Shown: positions 1 through 11,520 of the stretch, in pieces
Position numbering within the stretch: the stretch's first letter is position 1
Layout of the letters: the number at the start of each line of letters is the position of its first letter
Source: CAZNPA01 sp964575095
Lineage (GTDB): Bacteria; Pseudomonadota; Alphaproteobacteria; Rickettsiales; SXRF01
Assembly (NCBI GenBank): GCA_964575095.1
Contig: CAZNPA010000001.1
Location: 1-64,000, forward strand
Direction of reading: 5' to 3'
Length of the DNA: 64,000 nucleotides
Position numbers and translations under genes: made by a program
The notes under the pieces: model-generated
The model's database searches: none
What the model was told of the DNA's origin: nothing
What the model saw: only the letters and a program-made list of their open reading frames with translations

Positions 1-449
<449 letters not shown>

Positions 450-621
450 GTGGAAACTTATCCCCTATGTTCAATGCCTTAGAACGCGCGGCCTGGCAAT
501 AGAAAGTTAAGCCATGCGGCTGTTGCAACCTGAGAATGAATAATTTCACACAATTGTAACAATTCTTTTTACCAATTTCGTGTCATTATATACACCATTC
601 GCAATTACTGATGGGGTAGCT

Positions 622-1044
622 ATGCCGGCAGACAACATTATCATGCCCAATATTCTTATGAATGCGCGCAAGATCAGGTCATTTCAGATCGCGGCTCAGT
701 CGTTGCTGGCTGAGGCGGATCACGATATTCCGCTCCATCTTTTGGATGATACGGCAAAACAGACTATCGTTGCCGCTAACATTATCCGTCAGATCGCGGA
801 GCAGCCGTTAGATGACTTACCTAAAATCGGCATCTCAAAGGTTGTGGGTGCCTGGGCCATCCAACATGTTAATAAAATGTCGGGCAATACTAAATCGGAT
901 AGCGTAAATGCCTTCGCCTCGGCGCTCGGCCTCAACATGACGCGAAAATATAATGTAGCCGACGATGTGGATTTATTCGTCGTAAGGCAAGCCATAGATA
1001 AGGTAAAGGAATCGCCCAGCGCTAGATTTGGAATTGGGCTGTAG
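622..1044 (+). CDS. hypothetical protein, 140 aa
   Basis: Not recognised. A GTG at 580 is possible, but the ATG at 622 is preceded by a GGGG purine run at suitable distance, so I start there. The product is soluble and mostly helical, with no signal peptide or membrane segment. It has a hydrophobic N-terminal helix region and a central stretch with ISKVVGAWAIQHVNKM. It stands alone between two tRNA genes on the forward strand. Base use is similar to its neighbours. Confidence 0.5.
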   Translation: MPADNIIMPNILMNARKIRSFQIAAQSLLAEADHDIPLHLLDDTAKQTIVAANIIRQIAEQPLDDLPKIGISKVVGAWAIQHVNKMSGNTKSDSVNAFASALGLNMTRKYNVADDVDLFVVRQAIDKVKESPSARFGIGL

Positions 1045-1130
1045 AAATTCCTGCAAAATGCCTTCTTTATAATATTCCAATAAATTCTTGCGTTGCCGCC
1101 GCATTTGCTGGTATCAATGCCCTCCTTTTG

Positions 1131-1207
1131 GGGCGGTTAGCTCAGTTGGTTAGAGCGCCACGTTGACATCGTGGAGGTCGCTAGTTCGAGTCTAGTACCG
1201 CCCACCA
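1131..1207 (+). tRNA. tRNA-Val (anticodon GAC), CCA encoded
   Basis: Acceptor GGGCGGT pairs with ACCGCCC. The D-arm is GCTC/GAGC, the anticodon stem CCACG/CGTGG with loop TTGACAT (anticodon GAC, reads GUC), and the T-arm CTAGT-TCGAGTC-TAG. It ends in A plus an encoded CCA. No other gene lies within about 85 bases on either side. Confidence 0.97.
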
Positions 1208-1401
1208 CGCTTCGCCAATTCTACTATGCGGGCCAGGCCTAGCGAATGGGTAATATCCACGCCGGGATGTCCTGATTTAGGCAGGCATTTGCAGCATGAC
1301 CGGCATGGTTATGTATATTTTACGCAGACATAAAACTAACACACAACTTTCTTATGTCCGTTATGTTCATATAAAAGAAAACGGAAGTAAAGGTTTGCGT
1401 A

Positions 1402-2268
1402 ATGGCCGACAACGACCCCAATGATAATCGGAATACCATCCTCTTTGCCGGCAAAGAGGCGATTATTGTTGGAACGCTTATCGTGCTAGGGCTGGCGGCG
1501 TATTTCATGGTGAGCGTTATACGCGATCTGCCGCCTGACGATCCTTCGCAGCAGGCGGCACTCAAAGCACCGCAAGATGTGCCTCAAAAACAGGAACCCC
1601 CGGTTCAAGGTCCACCGCAGCCAGCCAGCACGCCTGTAAGCGATACCGAGGAGGTTACGGTTGGATTTCGCGTCAGTGGCCGCATCACTCAGATGTTTTT
1701 TGCCGAGCGTGCGGAAGTAAAACAAGGCGACGTCCTGGCTTCGCTCGATAAGGCGCCGTTTGAAGCAGTGCTGGCGTCTGCTAGGTCCCAGTTGCAGGCC
1801 GCCCAAACTGCCTATAATAACTCCCCCCATCTTTCCACCCGATCTTTCAATATCATCGAGGCGGAACGGGCCAATGTTGAAACTGCGCAGCATACTTATG
1901 ACGCTGCGCATACAGAGTTAGAGAAGCGCAGGGCACTCTTGGTGCCCGGAGAATTGGATAATGTGTATAATAACAATGTACAGAGCGAACATGACGCGAA
2001 ATTGAACCTGGAACGAGCGCAGCGGAAATTGGCGCAACAGAAAAATGTCATACACAATAGTATGGACCGCGACGATGATAAGGTCGCTCTGAAACTGGCT
2101 CAGAACAATGTGGCCGACGCTGAGGCCAATCTTGCCGATACGCAGTTGTCGGCGCCCGCTTCCGGCATTATCGCCAGTCGCGTCAGTGAGATTGGCGCTA
2201 CCGTAACGGTTGGCGCTGCGGTTTATACCTTGTCCGTCCCCAAAGCGGCACTGCCTAATCCGCAGTAA
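1402..2268 (+). CDS. short HlyD/EmrA-like membrane-fusion (periplasmic adaptor) protein
   Basis: The 288-aa product has a short charged N-terminus, one membrane anchor at about residues 19-38, and a Pro/Gln-rich linker. The first half of a biotinyl-lipoyl domain follows (VGFRVSGRI..., VKQGDVLASLD), then a long helical hairpin, then the second lipoyl half (LSAPASGIIASRVSEIGATV). Adaptors of this family bridge an inner-membrane pump and an outer-membrane channel. It ends just after the lipoyl domain, so the usual C-terminal beta-barrel is missing, which is short for EmrA. No pump gene is adjacent; the next gene converges from the other strand 4 bases away. Substrate unknown. Confidence 0.75.
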   Translation: MADNDPNDNRNTILFAGKEAIIVGTLIVLGLAAYFMVSVIRDLPPDDPSQQAALKAPQDVPQKQEPPVQGPPQPASTPVSDTEEVTVGFRVSGRITQMFFAERAEVKQGDVLASLDKAPFEAVLASARSQLQAAQTAYNNSPHLSTRSFNIIEAERANVETAQHTYDAAHTELEKRRALLVPGELDNVYNNNVQSEHDAKLNLERAQRKLAQQKNVIHNSMDRDDDKVALKLAQNNVADAEANLADTQLSAPASGIIASRVSEIGATVTVGAAVYTLSVPKAALPNPQ

Positions 2269-2272
2269 TTCC

Positions 2273-4123
<1,851 letters not shown>

Positions 4124-4352
4124 TGCATGTGTCCGTTAGGGGAAGCGGCGCAACCTAAAGGTTTGCGGGCGTCGCGTCAATTCCGTTCGGCGGCGCTACT
4201 AACGTTAAATCGGCTTGGGAAATACATTCGTTGGGCAAACATCCCAAATATCGCTACATGCGCAGCCGGACAAAGTCAGCAGCGCTGCGGCAATCAACAG
4301 ATAACATACTGGGCGATAATGCATTATGCGTATTCCCACCTTACGGGTTATA

Positions 4353-4361
4353 TGTTATACT
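4353..4361 (+). promoter_or_regulatory. possible extended -10 promoter for the prepilin-propeller gene
   Basis: TG-T-TATACT lies 44 bases upstream of the ATG at 4405, inside the 281-base spacer between two divergent genes. No convincing -35 hexamer is visible, as expected for an extended -10 type. The rest of the spacer (4124-4352) shows no gene or clear repeat. Confidence 0.35.
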
Positions 4362-4404
4362 CCTAATTAGATTTAAATCCCATAATGTCAATACTCCATC
4401 ACAC

Positions 4405-6360
4405 ATGACACGCGCAAGAAAGACCAATTTATCGGGCGGATTCACGTTGGTCGAGTTGTCGATAGTGCTCATCATTATCGCCATAGTGGCCGGCGTGGGG
4501 TTGACGGCGACTAAAGACACTCTTGAAAATGCCCGCCGCGCCGCCACCGAGAACAAGCTCAACGAAATCGAAAAAGCGCTGCTGGCGTTTCGTAACGGCC
4601 CGGCCAATCGTTTGCCGTGTCCTGCCGATATTACTCTGACTGATAGCAGCGCTCATTACGGAAAAGAAGCCGCCAATCTTGGCGATTGTGTCGGCGGCAC
4701 GCCGGCGGCAGCCGACGTCAGCGGCAACAATGGCAGTTCGACCGTAGAAGGCTATCCACCCGCCGTATCCGGCGGCATTCCCACGCGTGCGCTTAACCTG
4801 CCCGATTCCTACATGTTCGACGGCTGGGGACGCAGGTTTGTGTATGTGGTCGATTCCCATGCCACGGCGTACAATGCATTTAATATCATTCCGCCGAACG
4901 CCAATAACTGCAGTATTTGGGTAACCGATGCGGCGGCGGGACCGCGTAGCGGAATAAACGCATGGCATGGAGGCGCGATATACATGCTGATGAGCCATGG
5001 CCCTAACGGTCACGGCGCCTATATCACCGGCAGCACCCGCATCAGTTCCGGCTCTACCAATTTCGATGAACAAACGAATTGCCGATGTGATAATACCGCA
5101 GCCGCTGCGGATCCCACCAGCCTGCCTTATTTCGTGCAGCGTGACCTTACTGAGGACGCCGGCGATGTGAATAATAAATTTGATGATATCGTCCGCTTCA
5201 AAGAGCGTTGGCAGTTGCAAAATGGTGATGATTATCTCAAGGTAGCCAGGCATCAGGAATACCAGCTCGTAGCCGCTTCGCCGTATGTGGTGCCGGTAGC
5301 GCCGGATCATCCGTCGAATATCGCCTATTTTAAACGCGGCTGCGACGGCTGGGTAGGGTCGAGAAATCAGGCCGATATCGCGGGCGCCATGGAGCCGCCA
5401 GCGGGGCCGGGGGGCACGGCGACCGTCACCGATATGGCGTTTACGCCTGATAACGACTACGTGCTGATGTACCATTACCAGCCCAGCGGTTCTAATTTCT
5501 GCAGCGTTTATGATGTGACCGGCGACATACCTTATGTAACCGCCATGGCATGCGGCGATTACAGCGCGAATAACCACATTGCCGGTTCCAGTAACGGATA
5601 TTTCGCGCTCGGCACTACGACCGGCCTGCAATTTTACCAGCAATCCGGCAGCACTTTCAATCTGCTGAGTACGATGACTGTAAGCCAGCCAAAAATAATC
5701 GCGCTCTCCACGAATGCCGATCGCATGCTGCTGGCGAATAAGAGCGACTATGTCACTATGTACGGAAAACAGGGCAACTCTTTTACGGCATATGCCGCCG
5801 CTTCCCAGCCATACACCGCCAATCTTGATAAAATTAAAGCGGCGGCATTTTCGCCGGGTGACACATTTCTTGCGATCGCGGAGAGTAATACGCCTTCGAT
5901 AAAACTGTGGTCAATCACCACCGCTGGGAGTGCTCCTTTCGTCACCGGCGGGACAAGCCCGTTTACGGCGCTACCCTCACTGGCATTGGGCACGGCGCCG
6001 GCCATTGTCAGCTTTTCTCCCGATGGCCAATTTTTGGCGGTGGGGTTGAATTCCGATCAGCCCGTCATATCCGATAACGTCAAAATATATAAAATCGAGG
6101 GCACAACCTTCACGGCGGCAACCATTAGCACCGCCGGCGGATTTGATACCAGCTCTTATGTGTTGCTAGGAGATACCACTCCCGTTGTCATGGCATGGAC
6201 GCCGGATTCAAAAACATTGCTGATCGCTTCTTCGGAATGCTGCATTACATCTCTTGATTTGATCGGCGGCAACACGTTCAAACAGACGCTGCCGCCCGCG
6301 AATCTACCTAACGTCATCGGCGAATCGACGGGGCCGACCGCCATGGCGGTCTATCACTGA
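4405..6360 (+). CDS. prepilin-type N-terminal domain fused to a beta-propeller-like C-terminal domain
   Basis: I chose ATG 4405 because the class III prepilin leader SGG|FTLVELS follows about 12 residues later. The longer frame to 4231 adds unrelated sequence. The 651-aa protein has the cleavage/methylation motif with Glu at +5, one hydrophobic helix (about 15-35), and a pilin-like domain with the LMSHGPNGHGAY motif seen in related prepilin-like proteins. From about residue 330 it carries repeated blade-like segments (MAFTPDNDYVLMYH, AAFSPGDTFLAIAES, VSFSPDGQFLAVG, MAWTPDSKTLLIAS), as in WD40-like propellers. It is presumably a surface or pseudopilus protein with an interaction domain. It stands alone and its end overlaps a convergent gene by 7 bases. 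Confidence 0.75.
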   Translation: MTRARKTNLSGGFTLVELSIVLIIIAIVAGVGLTATKDTLENARRAATENKLNEIEKALLAFRNGPANRLPCPADITLTDSSAHYGKEAANLGDCVGGTPAAADVSGNNGSSTVEGYPPAVSGGIPTRALNLPDSYMFDGWGRRFVYVVDSHATAYNAFNIIPPNANNCSIWVTDAAAGPRSGINAWHGGAIYMLMSHGPNGHGAYITGSTRISSGSTNFDEQTNCRCDNTAAAADPTSLPYFVQRDLTEDAGDVNNKFDDIVRFKERWQLQNGDDYLKVARHQEYQLVAASPYVVPVAPDHPSNIAYFKRGCDGWVGSRNQADIAGAMEPPAGPGGTATVTDMAFTPDNDYVLMYHYQPSGSNFCSVYDVTGDIPYVTAMACGDYSANNHIAGSSNGYFALGTTTGLQFYQQSGSTFNLLSTMTVSQPKIIALSTNADRMLLANKSDYVTMYGKQGNSFTAYAAASQPYTANLDKIKAAAFSPGDTFLAIAESNTPSIKLWSITTAGSAPFVTGGTSPFTALPSLALGTAPAIVSFSPDGQFLAVGLNSDQPVISDNVKIYKIEGTTFTAATISTAGGFDTSSYVLLGDTTPVVMAWTPDSKTLLIASSECCITSLDLIGGNTFKQTLPPANLPNVIGESTGPTAMAVYH

Positions 6361-7247
6361 ACGTATTTATGTATTCTTGAGCTCTTGCCGAGATCCGAAT
6401 CATACCAGAGCGCTGACACGTCTTTCCGGTACGAAGTTAAAACTTCATCCGCCGGTTTGCCTTTGACGTAATGGTCGAAAAACGCCAGGGCGTAGGCATT
6501 GATGGAAGGATGAAAAGTCTTGCGCATGTCGCCCCATGCAAAATGGCCGGCGCCCCTGAACTCAACGAAATATTTAGGCGCCGGAGACGTCGCGTAACTT
6601 CCCCCGGGTATTCTAAGAAACGGCGTCGTTCCCACATCGGCAATGCCGCCCTGATACATCACCGGCGCCGATAATCCGCCAAGAGTGTGATGAATATTAT
6701 AAGGTTGGCTAAAAGGAGAGAGTGTGAGAATGGCTTTTATTCCGACCATTTTCCAACTCGGCCATGCGCCGCCGAGCCCCAACACCGTATACCCCCCCAG
6801 GGAATGCCCGGCGAGCCCCAGGCGATCAAAATCTATTTTCTCTTTCATTTCCGGCTGCTGTTTTAAAGCTGCGAGTACGGCCTGAATATCTTCCGCGCGA
6901 TCGCGGTAGGTTTTGTCGTTCCAATCCTCGGGTTTGTTGAAGCTAGGTTCCGGAAATTTTACCGGAGGCACTTTGCCATTATTGAGGCAGCGATTGTCTT
7001 TGTGGTTGGGCGCAACCACCCAATAGCCCTGCGCCGTCAGCATTTCCGTCAGGAAACGCGATTGCATCGCGCAGCCGCCGAACGCATGCGAGAAAATAAT
7101 AATAGGCGCTTTTTTTTCTATGTGCTCCGGCTCCCATATCATCACCCCGCGCTGGCCGAGAACCATCTTTTTTTCTGCCGCCGCAAGATCGGAAGAAGCA
7201 ACGGCAACGCATGCCAAAAAAATGATACAAAGTAAAACGCGTTTCAT
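6354..7247 (-). CDS. secreted alpha/beta hydrolase (dienelactone hydrolase / PAF-acetylhydrolase-like)
   Basis: The 297-aa protein has a clear Sec signal peptide at about residues 1-24. A mature alpha/beta hydrolase fold follows: oxyanion region FSHAFGG near residue 52, nucleophile elbow GHSLGG (Ser near 149), and a late FRGAGHF carrying the likely catalytic His. The acid is probably the Asp in GGIADVG. It is likely a periplasmic esterase or lipase, substrate unknown. Its ATG shares one base with the ispH stop (TAATG), so translation is probably coupled to ispH. An ATACCC-type palindrome (6789-6805) lies inside the coding sequence. Confidence 0.8.
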   Translation of the reverse strand: MKRVLLCIIFLACVAVASSDLAAAEKKMVLGQRGVMIWEPEHIEKKAPIIIFSHAFGGCAMQSRFLTEMLTAQGYWVVAPNHKDNRCLNNGKVPPVKFPEPSFNKPEDWNDKTYRDRAEDIQAVLAALKQQPEMKEKIDFDRLGLAGHSLGGYTVLGLGGAWPSWKMVGIKAILTLSPFSQPYNIHHTLGGLSAPVMYQGGIADVGTTPFLRIPGGSYATSPAPKYFVEFRGAGHFAWGDMRKTFHPSINAYALAFFDHYVKGKPADEVLTSYRKDVSALWYDSDLGKSSRIHKYVQ

Positions 7248-8212
7248 TACGCTATCCGCAGGCGTTTCTCGCCGGTGGCTTCCGGCGGCAGCTTGAAGCG
7301 CGTATTTTCCACGCCATGCTGCAGATTATCAACCGTCACCGGGCGCAGCTTGCCGATAGCCTGCACCACGTCCTGCACCAGATGCTCCGGCGCCGATGCG
7401 CCCGCGGTGATGCCGACCGAATCGACATTATGAAACCATTCCGGATTTAGTCCGTGCGCGTCGTCGATGAGGTGCGCCGCCACGCCCAGTTCCTCCGCCA
7501 GATCGCGCAGCCGGTTGGAGTTGGAGCTGTTGGCCGAGCCGATGACCAGCACCAGCGAAACCTGTTTCGCCAGTTCGCGCACGGCGTTCTGCCGGTTCTG
7601 CGTCGCATAGCAGATGTCGCGCAGCTCCGGCCCGACAATGGTAGGGAAGCGGCTTTTAAGCGCGGCGATGATTTCCTTGGTATCGTCCACGCTCAGGGTG
7701 GTTTGCGTGACATAGGCCAGCCTGTCGGGGTTTTTGACTGAGAGTGTCTGCACGTCATCCGCGGATTGCACCAGCAGCACGCCGTTCTTAACCCGGCCGC
7801 TGGTGCCCTCGACTTCCGGATGCCCTTCGTGGCCGATGAGAATAATTTCCCGGCCTTCGCCTTCAAAACGCTGTGCCTCGCGGTGAACCTTGGTCACCAG
7901 CGGGCAGGTGGCGTCGATCATCGGCAGGTCGCGCAGCCGTGCCGCATTCTCCACTTTTTCGGAAATACCATGCGCCGAGAACACGGTTATACCCCCATCC
8001 GGTATCTCATTCACCTCGTTCACGAAGATTACGCCCTTCCGGCGCAAATCATCGACCACCCAGCGATTATGGACGATTTCATGACGCACATATACCGGTG
8101 GGGCGTATAACGCCAGCGCGCGCTCGACAATCTCGATGGCGCGGTCGACGCCGGCGCAAAAACCGCGCGGCGCCGCCAAAACGATGCGGAGCGTATTTAA
8201 CTGTTGAGCCAT
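7247..8212 (-). CDS. ispH: 4-hydroxy-3-methylbut-2-enyl diphosphate reductase
   Basis: Last enzyme of the MEP isoprenoid pathway: it reduces HMBPP to IPP and DMAPP using a [4Fe-4S] cluster. At 321 aa it has normal length. Cluster cysteines are visible in PRGFCAGVDRA, DATCPLV and DICYATQ. The family motifs HEIVHN, SAHG, GHEGHPEV, TQTTLSVDDT and GSANSSNS are present. It overlaps zapE by 16 bases upstream and the hydrolase gene by 1 base downstream, so the three form one reverse-strand operon. A near-consensus ATACCC-N5-GGGTAT site sits at 7989-8005. Confidence 0.97.
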   Translation of the reverse strand: MAQQLNTLRIVLAAPRGFCAGVDRAIEIVERALALYAPPVYVRHEIVHNRWVVDDLRRKGVIFVNEVNEIPDGGITVFSAHGISEKVENAARLRDLPMIDATCPLVTKVHREAQRFEGEGREIILIGHEGHPEVEGTSGRVKNGVLLVQSADDVQTLSVKNPDRLAYVTQTTLSVDDTKEIIAALKSRFPTIVGPELRDICYATQNRQNAVRELAKQVSLVLVIGSANSSNSNRLRDLAEELGVAAHLIDDAHGLNPEWFHNVDSVGITAGASAPEHLVQDVVQAIGKLRPVTVDNLQHGVENTRFKLPPEATGEKRLRIA

Positions 8213-9300
8213 TGTGCCGACTGCATTTCCTTTAAGCGTGATACCGTGCGTTGGAATTCAAACGCGCCATCGCCCTCGCTGTACAGCGCTTCCGGCGCCA
8301 CGGCGGCGGTCGCCAGCAACTTTACCTTGTGCTCATACAGCGCGTCAATCAGCGTTACGAAGCGTTTGGCCTCATTACGCAATTCTGGCGATAATTTTGG
8401 GATTCCCGTGAGTATGACGGTATCCAGCTTGCGGCAAAATTCCAGATAATCCGCCGGCCCCAGCGCTTTACCGCACAATTCCTGGAAGGTAAACCGGCCG
8501 ACGGAATCGTCGTACAGCGTGAATTTTATCTCGCGTCCCTTGACGGAAATCATTCCCGTTTTCGGGCGGGCGTCCATGCATAAACGGTTGATCACCGTGT
8601 CGATAAAGGCTTCCGCATGTACACCCAGCGGAAAAACGTAGGATTGATGGATGGCCTGCATCTGCCGTTGCCGGTAATCCTGCGGGCTGGACAAGGCGAC
8701 CACGTTCATGTGTTCTTCGATCAGGGCGATGAATTTGGCAAAGCGTTCGCGCTGCACGCCGCCGGTATAAAGCGATGCCGGCGGGTGGTTGGACGTGCTG
8801 ACGATCACCACGCCGGCCTCGAATAATTGTAAAAACAGCCGGTAGAGCAGCGTCGCATCGGCTACATCGGTGGCCTGCAATTCGTCAAAGCAAAGAAGGG
8901 ACGTTTCCGCGGCGATGTCCTTTGCCAGCATGATCACCGGATCGGCGCCGCTGCTGCCGCGCTGGCTGTCTTTACGGATGAGGTGAATGCGGTTATGCAC
9001 TTCCTGCATGAACGCATGGAAATGCACGCGTCGTTTATTTTTTACCGGCACATCATCGTAAAAAAGCTGCATCAGCATCGATTTACCGCGCCCGACGCCG
9101 CCCCACAAATACACGCCTTTCGGTGGTTTTGACGATTTGAACAGCCCGGCCTTATCCTGAGACAGGCTACGGTACAGCAAGTCCAGCTCGGCTACCACCT
9201 CGCGTTGCGCCCGGTCGTCCTTGATTTGTCCGGCCTCCACCCATTGGTCATAACGGGCACGTAACGGGAGGGCGGGGCTTGGTTGCGACGTTTTCGCCAT
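8197..9300 (-). CDS. zapE: cell division protein ZapE (AFG1-like ATPase)
   Basis: The 367-aa AAA-type ATPase of the AFG1/ZapE family has an N-terminal PLRARYDQ segment, Walker A GGVGRGKSML (about residue 67) and HFHAFM. Walker B is CFDELQATDVADA, followed by a VSTSNHPP sensor motif. ZapE acts at the Z-ring in Gram-negatives and its mitochondrial relatives assist membrane protein quality control. First gene of the zapE-ispH-hydrolase operon; divergent from panC, with 65 bases between them for both promoters. Confidence 0.93.
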   Translation of the reverse strand: MAKTSQPSPALPLRARYDQWVEAGQIKDDRAQREVVAELDLLYRSLSQDKAGLFKSSKPPKGVYLWGGVGRGKSMLMQLFYDDVPVKNKRRVHFHAFMQEVHNRIHLIRKDSQRGSSGADPVIMLAKDIAAETSLLCFDELQATDVADATLLYRLFLQLFEAGVVIVSTSNHPPASLYTGGVQRERFAKFIALIEEHMNVVALSSPQDYRQRQMQAIHQSYVFPLGVHAEAFIDTVINRLCMDARPKTGMISVKGREIKFTLYDDSVGRFTFQELCGKALGPADYLEFCRKLDTVILTGIPKLSPELRNEAKRFVTLIDALYEHKVKLLATAAVAPEALYSEGDGAFEFQRTVSRLKEMQSAQWLNS

Positions 9301-9365
9301 GCGCTTGCTTTTTTCCCAGGTTCTTCTAAATCTTATGTGATTTGTATAATGCAGGGAAACCCATC

Positions 9366-10208
9366 ATGCAATTGACCATTGTGCGCGATAAGCCAAGTCT
9401 GCAAAAAGAATTAGAGAAGCTGGTCAAGGCCGGAAAGCGCATCGCGCTGGTGCCGACCATGGGCGCGCTGCACGCCGGCCATATGGAGCTGGTTGCCGCG
9501 GCCAAGCAACATGCGGATGCAGTGGTGGTCAGCATTTTCGTCAACCCGAAACAATTCGGGCCGTCGGAAGATTTAAGTAAATATCCCAGAATGTTAGAAG
9601 ATGATACTCAGAAACTGGATAAAGAAAATGTTGCCGTGGTCTACGCTCCTTCCGTTGAAGACATTTATCCCGAAGGATTCCTCACCGGCGTTACCGTCGG
9701 CGCGATGGGAAATATCCTCTGCGGCGTGTTTCGTCCCGGCCATTTCGACGGCGTGGCGACCGTAGTCACCAAATTACTGACGCGTGCGCTGCCGCATGTC
9801 GTTGTTTTCGGCGAAAAGGATTACCAGCAACTCTGCATCGTCAACCGATTGATCTCTGATCTGGACATTCCGGTCGAGCTTGTCGCCGTGCCTACCGTCC
9901 GCGAACCGGATGGATTGGCCATGTCATCGCGTAATGTGTATCTTGCGCCGCAAGAAAGGAAAACTGCGCCAACACTCCATCATACCTTGGTGCAAACGGC
10001 GGCCCGCATTGCCGCCGGCAGTCCGGTGGCTGCTGCATTGACCGACGGTATTTCCGCATTGAAAGCCGCCGGATTTAAAGTCGATTATCTGGAATTGCGC
10101 AAATCCGGCACTCTGGAGGCTTTAGAAAAATTCCAGCCGCCGGCGCGGCTGCTGGCTGCAGCATGGCTGGGGAAGACAAGATTGATTGATAATATTGCGC
10201 TGGAGTAA
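9366..10208 (+). CDS. panC: pantothenate synthetase
   Basis: Joins pantoate and beta-alanine with ATP to give pantothenate for coenzyme A. I start at ATG 9366 (AGGGAA just upstream) rather than the TTG at 9342. The 280-aa product shows the HIGH-like PTMGALHAGHMELV, then VSIFVNPKQFGPSEDL, FGEKDYQQL and the late MSSRNVYL motif, all diagnostic. panB is not adjacent. pyrE follows after 2 bases, so the two are co-transcribed. Confidence 0.96.
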   Translation: MQLTIVRDKPSLQKELEKLVKAGKRIALVPTMGALHAGHMELVAAAKQHADAVVVSIFVNPKQFGPSEDLSKYPRMLEDDTQKLDKENVAVVYAPSVEDIYPEGFLTGVTVGAMGNILCGVFRPGHFDGVATVVTKLLTRALPHVVVFGEKDYQQLCIVNRLISDLDIPVELVAVPTVREPDGLAMSSRNVYLAPQERKTAPTLHHTLVQTAARIAAGSPVAAALTDGISALKAAGFKVDYLELRKSGTLEALEKFQPPARLLAAAWLGKTRLIDNIALE

Positions 10209-10210
10209 CA

Positions 10211-10807
10211 ATGAACGAACAACAGCTATTGCAGGAATTCAAAGACGCGAGCGCGATTCTTTCGGGGCATTTTATTTTGTCTTCCGGCCTTCACAGCGCG
10301 ACGTACCTGCAATGCGCGCGCGTGTTGATAGATGCCAAACGCGGCCAACGCCTGTGCAAAGCGCTGGCGGAAAAAGTCAGAGCATCGGGATATGCGTTTG
10401 ATGTCATCGTCGCTCCGGCGATGGGCGGAGTGGTCGTCGGTTACGAAATGGGAAGTCAATTGGGGCTGCCATCCATGTTCTGCGAACGCGTTGATGGGAA
10501 GTTTGAATTACGCCGTGGCTTCGGTATAGAAAAAGACCAGCGCGTGCTGATTGTAGAGGATGTGGTCACCACCGGAAAATCGTCGATGGAAGCGGTGGCC
10601 TGCGTGAAAGAGCAGGGCGGTATGCCGCTGGCGGTGTGCAGTTTGGTTGATCGCCGTTCCAATCATGATACCAGTTTGACTTTGCCCCTTATCTCACTGC
10701 TCAAATTAGAAATCCAGACCTATAAACCGGATGAATTGCCTGAAGAATTAAAGAAAATACCGGCCGTAAAGCCCGGCAGCCGGTTCCTGAATCAGAAAGC
10801 ATCATGA
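10211..10807 (+). CDS. pyrE: orotate phosphoribosyltransferase
   Basis: Converts orotate and PRPP to OMP in pyrimidine synthesis. The 198-aa product has the PRPP-binding loop VLIVEDVVTTGKSS, the phosphoribosyltransferase core PAMGGVVVGYEMG, and an N-terminal FILSSGLHSATYLQ segment typical of the longer PyrE group. A GGAG box lies 5 bases before the ATG. The stop overlaps the next start in ATGA, indicating translational coupling in the panC-pyrE-SDR-folB run. Confidence 0.95.
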   Translation: MNEQQLLQEFKDASAILSGHFILSSGLHSATYLQCARVLIDAKRGQRLCKALAEKVRASGYAFDVIVAPAMGGVVVGYEMGSQLGLPSMFCERVDGKFELRRGFGIEKDQRVLIVEDVVTTGKSSMEAVACVKEQGGMPLAVCSLVDRRSNHDTSLTLPLISLLKLEIQTYKPDELPEELKKIPAVKPGSRFLNQKAS

Positions 10808-11520
10808 GCAAAAAAGCCGTATTGATAACCGGCGGCGCCCGACGTGTCGGCGCGGCGATGGCCATTTATTTTGCGAAAGCTGGTTACGATATCGCGCTGC
10901 ACTATAATCGCTCAAAGACGGATGCTGGAAAAATAAAAAAGAAAATAGAAACATCGGGACGCGCCTGTGTTCTATTTCAGCACGATTTGAGCAATATGAA
11001 AAATATCCCATTGCTGATGAAAAGAGTGCAGAAGGCGATGCCGCATTGCACGGCGCTGGTGAACAATGCCTCGATATTCGAGCGCGCCGATTTTATGAAC
11101 ACCGAAGAAGCACTGCTAGACCGTCAATTTGCCGTCAATTTTAAAGCGCCGTTTTTCATGACGCAGGCCTTCGCAAGAACCTTCGGCAAAGGCTGCGTAG
11201 TCAATATTTTGGATACCGATATCGCGCAAACGCACGGTAGCCATTTCGCTTACCTGCTGTCGAAAAAGACGCTGGCCGAATTCACTCCCATGGCCGCGCG
11301 CGCGCTGGGGCCAAAAATTCGCGTGAATGGGGTGTGTCCGGGCGCCATACTGCCTTCCAGTCAGGTAGATGCACATTATATTCAGAAATTGAAGGGCGTT
11401 ATTCCTCTAAAAAGCCATCCCGGAGCGGATGAAATCGCCGAAACTGCCCGGTGGCTGATTGATCAACAACATATCACCGGCCAATTGATTTTTGTCGACG
11501 GAGGTATGCATGTCCTCTGA
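10804..11520 (+). CDS. SDR-family oxidoreductase, probably a FolM/pteridine-reductase-like enzyme
   Basis: The 238-aa short-chain dehydrogenase has the NADP-binding motif ITGGARRVGAAMA, in which the Arg pair is typical of pteridine reductase/FolM-like members. It also has LVNNASIFE, YLLSK (catalytic Tyr and Lys) and a PG-containing loop after strand 6. It starts inside the pyrE stop (ATGA) and its own stop overlaps folB. Adjacency to dihydroneopterin aldolase supports a pterin-reducing role (dihydromonapterin or dihydrofolate reduction), but this is inference from motif and context. Confidence 0.8.
   Translation: MSKKAVLITGGARRVGAAMAIYFAKAGYDIALHYNRSKTDAGKIKKKIETSGRACVLFQHDLSNMKNIPLLMKRVQKAMPHCTALVNNASIFERADFMNTEEALLDRQFAVNFKAPFFMTQAFARTFGKGCVVNILDTDIAQTHGSHFAYLLSKKTLAEFTPMAARALGPKIRVNGVCPGAILPSSQVDAHYIQKLKGVIPLKSHPGADEIAETARWLIDQQHITGQLIFVDGGMHVL

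Noticed and set aside
4429..5643. Long reverse-strand open frame of about 404 codons opposite the prepilin gene
   Set aside because: It is an Arg/Ile-rich antisense shadow of the prepilin-propeller gene without recognisable domains.
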